Below, piece by piece: positions 54,399-64,000 of a DNA stretch of 64,000 nucleotides. The DNA comes from Brevipalpus yothersi (taxonomy: Eukaryota > Arthropoda > Arachnida > Trombidiformes > Tenuipalpidae), in contig QZCP01000034.1 of assembly GCA_003956705.1 (NCBI GenBank), positions 1 through 64,000 on the forward strand. Reading direction: 5' to 3'. Every line of letters begins with the position of its first letter. Position 1 is the first letter of the stretch. Position numbers and translations under genes: made by a program. The notes beneath the pieces were generated by a model. It saw only the letters and a program-made list of their open reading frames with translations. It did no database searches and was not told where the DNA came from.

Positions 54399-56902
54399 AC
54401 TTATAATTAAATGAGTGAACATTGATTGGATTTGAACAGTAGAGGAAAGAAAAAAAAACACAAAGAAAAAGCAACGATAATTACTATTATTTAACAAAAT
54501 GGGCAAAAAAAGGAAAAAGAATTTAAACTAGACAGTTAAATTGGTAAGAAGAGAGTAAAAGGAGGATGTAATATGAAGAAAGTATTACTTGTTGCTAAAT
54601 TATAGAATAATTTCAATTGATTGCAAAATAATTCTATGATGTTAAGATTCATAGAGAAATAGCAGGGAATAAGGTTAACAGAGATAGGGGGTCAATTAAT
54701 TCAATTGAATTCAACTGGTTTTGAATTCAAGTGAACGTCTATTTGAATGTGATTAACGGTAAAGAGTTGAATTTACTCTCAAAGTTGTCTCTCTCAATCT
54801 AATCGAGTCAATGTCAAAGTTGAAAAAAGTGCCCAAAGCAAAAGCGAAAGGAAGTAAAAGACAAATAGGTGGAAATGGTTGGAACGTATTTAATTATATT
54901 AATATATATAATTGATCTCAGAAGAAGAAGAGGCAAAAAAAAGGAAAGCAAAACTTTTTTCGTTCGTTAATTGTAACGTATAACAAATGGCTGCTGGTCT
55001 ACAATTGTTCAAGTCCATCGAGATGTGAAGCCTTCTTATTCTCTCTTGCCCCATACATCTGATCATTATCTCTGGCCGAGATATATGTTCTATCCAATCA
55101 TGTCACAATTTGTAATCTGGTCTACCATTCACAACAGTAGCTCAGCCAACAGTAGACACGAACATATCAAGTGCCCAAAGACTTTCCATGACGACATATT
55201 TTACTGATAAGAATTTAGCTATCCAAGGAGAGAGAAAGAGACAGAGAGAGAGAGAGGGAAAAAAATCTGATGATTTAGATCAGCCGGTAACATGTGAGAA
55301 TGTGTGAGAGAATGTGACATCCCCAGATGATGATGATCATCAGGAGCATCATCGAAAAGTTCATCAAAACTAATCAACAACAATAATAACAATAATTAGT
55401 GAGTCTATCTCTCTCTCTGTGAAATTTTTTTTCTCTCTTACACACAGCATCAAGTGTATGAATGCATTGTGAAAATTATTCCACTCTTATCTGACCATCT
55501 TTTTTTTTCTCCTAGAACAATGGAAATCAGTGGATGGAATGGAAAAAGTGTCACATTCTCCTTGTTTTTCTTTCGAGTGACAATCAACTTTGAGGTGAAC
55601 ATTGATTTGGAAAAAAATATATACACACAGCTGACCGGTAGATAAAGCAAATATGAAGTGTAAAACAATGGTCTCGTACATGATCTTGTGATTGTAATCA
55701 ATGGTTGTGATTGTTTACTGGTTAATCCATATCCGATTATAAACAACATGTTGACAAGCACGTAACCGAGATTATTGGGAGTATTTTTCCCTTCTCTTTC
55801 TCTTTCTTTTGCTCATTCTTTTCCTCTTCCGCAATCCTCACAATCGATTGCCAATCAAGATTGGACCATTAAGTTTGAGTATTTCTAGTTTTATGGAAAT
55901 GATCATCCAGTGTATATATCCCCTCGTAATCGCTGATCATCAAAACTTTTTGAGGGTGAAGTAGTTCACCATCAATTAGCTCTCACAAGCTTAATGATCC
56001 ATAACCTTCCGCTATTCTCCCGATGGTAAACATAATCTTGAACATTTCCCTAATCATCTAGACAAAAGACAAGAGGATCTAGGATTTTCCACCTTGAATA
56101 ATGAACAGATCGATACAATGATATTACGAAACAACTGATGGCCATGATCGAAAAAAAACCACATCACCACATCCGAGTGATTAGTCAGACATCGAACCAT
56201 CAAAGCTGATCACAATTCACATGATGAGCAATTTGTTCCCGCCAAATAGGAAGAATTGAAGGTAACGGATTGTTTGGTAGCCCTTGAATTGATAATTATT
56301 CTGTTTCTCGTCAAATATTTTTTCCATCGATACAATTCTAGAAAAATCGCACAAGTTTTGGAATCCTTCGATTAATCGATCATCCACATTTCTGATCTTG
56401 AGTAAGTCTTCGTGAACTATTGAGACTAGATCTTGTGACTAATTTTCTTGTCATGTTTCCATCATTCCCATAATGCAATTAATTGACATCGTTTCCAGAT
56501 AATTTGTTGCTGAAAATCTCATCATTTTCATCAGAATTTTAATCCAATAATTTATAATTCAAATGAAAGAAAAATTCTGTTGAAGAGCTTCATTCGAACA
56601 GGATTCACCGCCTTCACCGTAAATTATATTAATATATATAATGGAAAGATTGCAGTGAGGCACCTATTCCAAATGCATCACAAGATCGTATGCTGATGGT
56701 TAATTAATTTATCCCTAAACATTTGGCTCCATCAGACTTGATCATTGAAAATTATCTCATTGTTTTTGTCCATGAAGTTTATTTCACGATTAGTTTACTT
56801 TCCATTGGAATTTTCCATTCATTGTTCAACCATTTTGATAATCGAATAGTATATGCATGATTGGATATCCTAGATTGATCTGGAAGCTTTCTACTTCTCT
56901 CT

Positions 56903-56903
56903 N
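56903..56903. other. ambiguous base N
   Basis: A single N in a CT-rich stretch (CTCTCTNGCC). It marks an uncertain base call or polished join in the assembly. Confidence 0.99.
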
Positions 56904-57872
56904 GCCAAACCATCGATTATTTGAATCATCTCTATTCTTTCAGTGAATTTAGTTTACACAAGTCTCTCTTTCGATTAGCCACTGTCCAGTTTGCATTGAA
57001 GTCGATGAAAGCTCGAATAGATTTAGCATTCTATATGGAGCAGTATTTGCACCTTATTTGAATAATATTGAACTGCTCTCTCAAAGTCTATGGAATACAT
57101 TCTCACTATACTTACACTGTAAGTCTTACAGTCGATCGATATAGACACACACATGCACATACAAGTAAATACAGATCATCTCAAGCTGTCCATATTCTTG
57201 GTCAAAGTGATTTTCCTTTGACCAATAGATGATCCAGAGAGAAACATCAGGGGAAAAGTAGTATCGAAAGTATGTCTATGTATTATGAATCGAAGGGAGG
57301 AAGAGAGAGAAAAAGCATCTCTAAGTAGCTGGTAATAATAAAACAAACATGATTGTTTTTGGAGTAAACAGTCCAGGCAATGTTTTCTTCCACTTTAAGC
57401 TAACATTGTTTTAGGAAAAGTTTTTGACGTACATCTGTACTCACTAGTGGTATTACATTGATGATGATGGCCTAGAAGTAATCAAACTTGTGCCATCCTC
57501 AACAAACTTGATGCACAAAATCTATGTTTCAATTTTCGGCTTGTCCATGTTTCTGTGAGTGTAAGCCATAGATGGATGGCTATAACTGATGTGGACATAA
57601 TTGATGAGCTTCCTCTTGATTACACTCTTTGGCCTCAATGTTTTCGATGAGACTAGGCTGACTATGTACACAAAAATGTAGGCATTCAGATGCAATACAC
57701 AAGCATCATTATCGGTATCATTATTCAAATTAATGAAAAATTGATTAGCATTTCTTTGGATTAGTCTCTATGATATACCATTCAACTGATTATCTGAATG
57801 TCGATGATTTTCCTACGAAAAACTGCCCAGAAATCATTTCACTCTCAAACACAATAAATGATAAGGGTAAGA

Positions 57873-57879
<7 letters not shown>

Positions 57880-57922
<43 letters not shown>
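57880..57922. repeat. (GA)n microsatellite
   Basis: GA array of about 43 nt followed by a few GAAA units, read directly. Confidence 0.95.
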
Positions 57923-57927
<5 letters not shown>

Positions 57928-58615
57928 AAGAAAGAAAGAGTCTTCTCGAGATAATTCTTCTGTAATTCTCTGGATTTTCATCATTTTCTCTTTGCCTCCT
58001 TCCCCTTTAATTATCGTTCTCTCCATCCATTCTCGGAGAATTCATTAGCCTGTGCCATGAATTCTGCTTACTTATTCGATTTTCTCATTAGAATATCTTA
58101 TCACCCCCTAGTCTCACCAGACTGCTGGATATTGGACAGATTATTCTCATCTAGTCTGATCTCGAAACGAAAAGCTGTTGTGAGAAGTGGAAATACTTTA
58201 ATCTTGTGGAGAGGAAAAATTTGCAATTTCAACCGCAAATTCAGCAATATAGTTGAAAGTTTTCGAAAATAGGAGGAACAGAGAGGAAAAGGAAAAGAAG
58301 AAGATTCCCGCCTGAAGCAAATGAAAAATCAACTTGACCAAGCTAGTGAAGCTTGATCAGCTTCCTAATCGCTTAAGCTTACCATTGACGGTGGTGTAGA
58401 GAATGTGTTTTCCTGATTGCTTCAAGAATGTCTATCAAGAAGAAGAAGAAGAAGAAGAAGAGGATAGAGAGAGAGAAGAAAAAAAAGAGTTTCTCTAAGA
58501 TGCTCTAATTTGTATTCAGCGAGTGAACTGCTTTCCTTTTCATTTCATCAGGAAATTCTTTCGACAAAACATCTATGACTTTGGTTCCTCTTTCACACTC
58601 TCAGCGATTCAGCCC

Positions 58616-58618
<3 letters not shown>

Positions 58619-58662
<44 letters not shown>
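58619..58662. repeat. (CT)n microsatellite
   Basis: CT array of about 44 nt, read directly. Confidence 0.95.
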
Positions 58663-58667
<5 letters not shown>

Positions 58668-60116
58668 GAAGCTTGAAGGTATATATCTGTAAGAGTTGCC
58701 CTCAGCAAATTATACTAACCTACTACTACTACATTACTATTTTCATCTTCTTTTTTCCGATAGATTTCTATACGATTGAATAGAGAAAAGAAGAGAGAGC
58801 AAAAAAATCCGTTACTTTTTTTTCTCATTCTTTGTACTCATCTGTACTTGCTTGACTTACAATATTATTCTTTCTTTTCCTCTCATCGTAACTATCACCC
58901 CTAGTATAGTGTACTACTGCTATTATTTATTTTTTTCTAGCCCAGAAAAAAAAATCTGATCTCATACATAAAACACTTTGATTCACTCTCATTAAGATAC
59001 CCCGGAACACTCATAATTCGCTACGTTAAGCAATGACTACATATCTTGTGAATACAGTGGCCTTACACAGGTCAGTGGAGCAAAATGAGTGGTTCAAGCT
59101 GCGAAAAAAATAGTGACATTGTGTAGCCTTTAGCCTTCGAACACAAAGATGGTTAGCACACTGAGCAGCCAAAACAAGACATTGAAAAACTATGTAACAA
59201 TCATTTTCGATAGTCATTAGGGGTCATCATGGGTGTGATGATTCTCTTTTCCTGAGAAATGTATCATCTTATATGAGTGACAGCTTGTAGGCGTTAAGGT
59301 ATCAGAAATGTGTGTATGTGTGTGTACAAGAAAGAAAATGAAGAAGGAACAAAAAGATTTGACTCTTGAACGGTAAAAATCAGAAGTGAATGGATAGAGA
59401 GACAAACAAGGGTCAAGATGAAAGATGTACCCAACTTACATGGAAAGTGTGGATGTTGATTGTGGATGTGGATGTAAAGATGATGAGAGAGATGCATTGT
59501 TCTTCTGGTGTCTTCATTCTCTGCTCTGATATTTGCTCTGATGAGCCCATGAGAATGGTGACTGACCATTATCCATCATCCAACCGAGTGGTGTATAATG
59601 ATTGTGAATCTTTTCTCCTTCTCTGGAACGATGACATGTCATCTGAGAAGAGGAAGATTTTCTTCATCATCAAATGAGTAGTCACACACATGTCACTATG
59701 CTTGAGTAACAGTGATGAGATCAAATATATTTGGGAAGACAGAGTAAGATTCTTAACTCTTGAGCTATACTTATTCTCTTCCCCAGATTAACCATACACA
59801 TGGACACACCGGAATTCATCGGAAGAAAGACCAATCCACTGGACATTATACCAACTTTCGACGAGGAAGAAGTTTTCCCTTGATTTTTGGAAAGATACTT
59901 TCATGTTTGTATGCTTGTACATTGGTGTTCATTACACTTAAAGATGTTGAAGATGCTCATGTAATGGATGGAATATATGTATATACTCTACTCATAGAAT
60001 TTTTCTTTCTTTCCCTCTCTCTCAAAAGTAACAGCAACATTATATATTGATTGATTAATCTGATGGGTGGACAAGCAAAATTTTTTTTCTCCTCCTCTCT
60101 TGTTAGCTTGGACCAC

Positions 60117-61646
60117 TTAAACACATGTTCCATCCACAATATGGGTTGAATTGGAAGGTAAAACAGTTCGAGATGCACAACGATGAGCATGCTGGACTTT
60201 ACGGCAACACAACACTTGTCTCAGCTTGTGTCGAAATTTTTTTCCAAATATACAGTATATAAAAAAATTGACCGATGAATTGAAGCATACCAGTAGATTG
60301 GACAAATTGGTGGCTGCTATATAAAAATCTGATCTTGGATCAATTAATTCTAAACAATTTACAAAAAATGCCGGCGCATTGCAGGCCAAAAATATGGACA
60401 CCAATAGGACAAGCATGGAAGCAATATTCAACTCACTTTCCTCTTGATTGGTTAAACTTGCACGATTACGATTGGCTTTTCGTACAGCTTGATATATTTT
60501 CACATTCAACATGGACAATACGGATAACGGTATTATGTATAGTAGTGTCAAGTAGCAGAATATATAGTAAAAATTGAAGTATATTCGATCTGATCGAAGT
60601 GTTGTCTGTTGAACAGTTAACGTTCCATTATAATTGACCACTTCAACTTCAAAAAATCTCGGAATATTGTATAGTATGGCAAATAGTGACAATATTGTCA
60701 CTGCCCACACTGCACGAGCTCGATTGGCAAAAGTGCGTATCTTGATTGGATGACAAACGGCAAAATATCGTTCCGCTGTAATCAAACATGTTGTCCATAT
60801 TGATCCAGTTTGTGATATAAGTGCCAAAGGATATACAATTTCAACGTAATAGGTTTGCACTCGATCAGCCATCATACTGTGTGGCCTACTATCCATCATG
60901 TCCTGTTCATCATTGTATACACTTACCGAATCACCAGAATTGTCACTTAAAATTGATGGAGAAGAGGAAGGTGCAGAGGATGAGGATGGAAAAGTTGATG
61001 GAGAAGATGATGAAGAGGAAGAAAATGAGGATAAAGAATATGTAGTCAATGGTGAAGATATATTGATTATCAATGAATTGTATGCTGTTTCGCCGAGTTC
61101 CAATATTGTTCTATTGAATTTGTCATCATCATTCATAGGATCTTGTGCTTCAGATTCACTCAATGAATATCCTTGCATGGACAACATTAACTCATCTGAT
61201 TTGATAGTATTACCATTATCATCAAAAAGTTGATGATGGCCAACAATTTTGTCTATCAATCCACTGGTGGCACTTCCACCAACATCATTCTTACTGGACC
61301 CAGAGGATAAGATTGGTGAAAATTCATCAGGAAAAAATGACGATGATGATATACTTTCATGATGATGAAAAGACATTGGATCAAGAGTTTCATATTGGTA
61401 TGCATCAGATAGACGTTCCATACCTCGAATAATATTTGGCAGTGAGAGCATCAGAAAAGCATTTATCAATACACCATTATCGTATATGGCCAGTACCGTT
61501 AGATATACATTGATAGACTGTCGACGCATTTCACTGAATCCATTGAGCACAAACAGAGTCAATGTATTGGCTGTTATACCGAATAAACACATAAAACCCA
61601 TGATAACTCCAGAGGCATAGAACTCGAGCCACTCGATCTTATTCAT
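60117..61646 (-). CDS. rhodopsin-family GPCR, FMRFamide-receptor-like
   Basis: A single exon encodes 509 residues. Seven helices are evident: TM1 about 11-35, TM2 45-70, TM3 268-290, TM4 310-328, TM5 355-380, TM6 408-430 and TM7 441-466. Family signs are YPLALISQTGS in TM3, AERYFAVCHP (ERY in place of DRY, 292-294), ILYNIPRFFEVEVV after TM4, and NSSVNFFIYCIFGKKFR (NFFIY in place of NPxxY). These recall FMRFamide/neuropeptide receptors of arthropods. A roughly 190-residue Ser- and acid-rich segment (about 74-265) fills the first extracellular loop, which is normally a few tens of residues. N-glycosylation sequons occur at N178, N195 and N340. I see no cysteine at the usual TM3 top or in extracellular loop 2. 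CC near 480 may be palmitoylated. The ligand is not determinable from sequence. Confidence 0.9.
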   Translation of the reverse strand: MNKIEWLEFYASGVIMGFMCLFGITANTLTLFVLNGFSEMRRQSINVYLTVLAIYDNGVLINAFLMLSLPNIIRGMERLSDAYQYETLDPMSFHHHESISSSSFFPDEFSPILSSGSSKNDVGGSATSGLIDKIVGHHQLFDDNGNTIKSDELMLSMQGYSLSESEAQDPMNDDDKFNRTILELGETAYNSLIINISSPLTTYSLSSFSSSSSSSPSTFPSSSSAPSSSPSILSDNSGDSVSVYNDEQDMMDSRPHSMMADRVQTYYVEIVYPLALISQTGSIWTTCLITAERYFAVCHPIKIRTFANRARAVWAVTILSLFAILYNIPRFFEVEVVNYNGTLTVQQTTLRSDRIYFNFYYIFCYLTLLYIIPLSVLSMLNVKIYQAVRKANRNRASLTNQEESELNIASMLVLLVSIFLACNAPAFFVNCLELIDPRSDFYIAATNLSNLLVCFNSSVNFFIYCIFGKKFRHKLRQVLCCRKVQHAHRCASRTVLPSNSTHIVDGTCV

Positions 61647-64000
61647 CGTTTTTTTCTTCTTCTTCGTCTTCTTCTTATAATAACATCAGATTTTTATTAT
61701 ACTCTGTATGAATATATGGATCTTTCATTATCTAACATATTGACTTGTCACTATTATCACCAACACAAACTCAATTCATGACCTGCTGATGTTTGATGCT
61801 TTGAACTTTCATGATGATGATAACTATTGAGCTTTCATCATTGAAATTATCGTTTATACCTTGTTGGCACGATGAAAGGCTTCCTTTTATCATGATGATG
61901 ATAGTAGTGTGATAGTAGGATATTGAGGTGTATTCTTGAGTAATATTGAACAAATTCTGAAAATATGAGAGAAAAAATACATATGAATAAAGCTCAACAG
62001 GACACTGGTGATTGGTTGGACATAGTTAATCGAACTCGAGCACAAAACTTTCGAGTGGATGATTCAACTTTTCGTGCTATGTAATCGTGATCATTGAATT
62101 CATGCCTTTAATACTCTGATATTTTCCAGACACACAGTCGCAGTATATAGTTTGAGATTTCAAAGGAGTTATATACATGACTCAGTCGACGATATTTCTG
62201 AATACAGATTACAATGTGTGGGCTTGAAGACAAAAGATTGCTGAAATATCATACTTGTTATTCTTATTTCTATCTCCTATAACTTTTCCTTCCCTTGCAA
62301 AGGCCTATGAAATGAAGATGAGCAACGAACTTCAGCATACATCAGAAAAAAAGTCAAAAATCTATAAAAATTCAGACTAAGGTACTTTGGTCTTATTTTA
62401 TCTTTATTCCAGTTCCTCATTTGCATGGTTTTTATGGTGCTTCAAAAATGGCTTTGGATAACATATACATCGAATCGATCTCAAAACGAAGCTTATTCAG
62501 AAGACTATTACCTTGATTGTCTCTCGATAAAGTATCAAATTTTCAGGTGTGAGGACTTTTTACCTGCTCAAACTTATACGTGGATGAATATTTTTTCTCT
62601 CCAGATGCACTGTTTCAATGATTAGCATATCACCTACATTGATCTCGTACCAATGAAACTCTCTATCATCAAATATTGATCGAGAAAAGTGGTCGGATAG
62701 AAGCGATTCCAGGAAATTTCCTCATTTTTCAAATATCAGGAACTCCATAGACAATCGAGAATTGACTCTAAAGCTAGGATTATTCAAATTCTTTGTCTAC
62801 CTCTATGATGCAACAATTTTCTCAAGAGATTTTTCCAGACAGTCTTCTCAGGTCAAAATTTGGTGCATAAGTTTTCGACTTATCTTTTGAATACTAACAA
62901 TAACAAACGAAATATGATTTCCTAGAACATTTGACTTTGTAATGTATTGCGAAAATCCACTAAGCCTTTTGTTTCAAAAATAATACTTTCTCTCTCTCTC
63001 TCTCTCTTATCACACCTAATTTTAGATAAAATGACTATTAATGTTTGTTTGCTGAGAAAGTGTTACAAATTCAAAGTGTCTGTCTCTTTTCCTGTGGATA
63101 TAACAATCAGCATGAAACGATGTAATTTGATTAAGTATAAAGCCCTATGCAATCACAATTGTAAGCTTATCACGTAAAATTCATTGTTACTATTACTATT
63201 ACTTTTTTTTCTTCCCTCTTTACACTCTTCGGTGTATTCCTTTCGGCTGTTTGGTGTCAAATAATGTGGAAACTTTCTCCTATCTAAGTGATACTTTCTT
63301 TGGTATAGCAATTTTGTGGAGAGGAGAATAAAAAATAAATCTCCTTCACAGTGATGATGAGAAAGATTTTCTTCACAAGCTATATACACTCCATAATTTG
63401 AAAGAAGGTTTTATCTACCCTACACCTATACACATTCCCTCAGGCTTCTTGATATATGAAGACTTGTAATATTTGGAATAAATTCTCCTGAGAAATCGAG
63501 CGACACATGTAGAGGAAAGTTTTCTACCATGTATTCCCCATCATTTGAAGGGAACATGCCTCTGAGGTTTTTCATTTGGAATAACTGTTGGAGAAGATTG
63601 CCTTAAATTCTTGGAAGAGAAACAATGATGGTATAAATAGCTTCATATTCATAAGAACTTGGAAGAATAACACTTATTTGACTTGAATAGGGTTGAGCAT
63701 TAACTTCACTAGGTTATTCAAGTCGCTCATTTTATATGAGTGATTATCAATCCCATCTGATAGGAAGAAAGAATATTCATCATCTTTCTTCCAACTATTC
63801 GAAGAAAACATATTTAAAAAATTCTTAGACATTTTTAACATAATTTGAACAATATTTTCTATACTCTCTTCTCACTCTTATTCCTTAGCCTGGTGGAATA
63901 GTTTGATCGACATTCATTAGACTAATTCCCTCAGGGAGGTCCATTAATTTTTATTTGCCATTATTAACTATCTCAAACTTCTATTTTATATGGGTATTCT
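61647..64000. other. GPCR 5' flank and gene-free DNA to window end
   Basis: The first bases hold a GAA/TTC-rich 5' leader of the GPCR. The remaining 2.3 kb is AT-rich with one short CT tract near 62990. No coding frame is supported. Confidence 0.55.

Larger units (their letters stand above)
54423..60116. other. gene-poor region
   Basis: 5.7 kb without a supported gene. It contains GA/CT arrays near 57880-57922 and 58619-58662, a (GAA)n tract near 58440 and one ambiguous base at 56903. Open frames, the largest being 95-97 codons near 59390 and 59760, have no family resemblance that I can see. Confidence 0.55.

Noticed and set aside
54889..56641. AT-rich word ATTATATTAATATATATAAT occurring at about 54890 and 56622
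   Set aside because: Only about 20 nt of low-complexity AT sequence shared, with unrelated flanks. Not enough for a mobile-element pair.
59390..59677. 95-codon open frame
   Set aside because: No family resemblance, overlaps an equally long antisense frame, and no splice or initiation context supports it.
62413..62500. Frame reading GFYGASKMALDNIYIES after a TTCCAG acceptor, resembling a short-chain dehydrogenase YxxxK motif
   Set aside because: Only about 25 residues, ended by a stop. No Rossmann start or downstream NxxxPG motif was found in any frame.

Overview
The window is eukaryotic, animal and almost certainly arthropod DNA. Genes are split by short GT-AG introns, many of 59-120 nt, and intergenic DNA is AT-rich and crowded with (GA)n/(CT)n arrays. 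The products are animal-type: tonalli/ZMIZ, a spectraplakin, Polyhomeotic, cystinosin, type II PI4-kinase, TTC38, HDDC2 and an FMRFamide-receptor-like GPCR. A mite or other chelicerate would fit the tiny introns and microsatellite load, but that placement is inference. All exon models were built by eye from splice sites, reading phase and recalled family sequence; no alignment or transcript data were used.

Layout. 1-10.5 kb: no gene recognised; dinucleotide arrays, and 5' flank of the first gene in its last part. 10.5-15.2 kb (+): tonalli/ZMIZ SP-RING gene, three exons. 15.2-28.0 kb: sparse DNA with two candidate 5' exons for the next gene. 28.0-35.1 kb (+): C-terminal part of a spectraplakin (plakin repeats, spectrin repeats, EF-hands, GAS2), starting with a 6.3-kb exon. 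35.4-39.1 kb (-): two tandem cystinosin-like transporter genes with matching intron positions. 40.5-43.4 kb (+): type II phosphatidylinositol 4-kinase. 45.2-47.2 kb (+): TTC38. 47.7-50.8 kb (-): polyhomeotic. 51.5-52.0 kb (+): a divergently transcribed 133-residue protein carrying a Polyhomeotic-type SAM domain. 52.5-53.4 kb (-), possibly to 54.4 kb: HDDC2 nucleotidase. 54.4-60.1 kb: no gene recognised. 60.1-61.6 kb (-): single-exon GPCR. 61.6-64 kb: no gene recognised.

The genes do not form one pathway. Two links stand out. tonalli (trithorax group in Drosophila) and Polyhomeotic (Polycomb group) are both chromatin regulators. The cystinosin-like proteins and PI4K2 both act on endolysosomal membranes. 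The most unusual items are the mini-Polyhomeotic SAM gene sharing a divergent promoter with polyhomeotic, a CTCF-like motif repeated upstream of three gene starts, a possible secretory N-terminal extension on HDDC2, a roughly 190-residue insertion in the first extracellular loop of the GPCR, and a spectraplakin whose actin-binding and plakin domains are not in the window.
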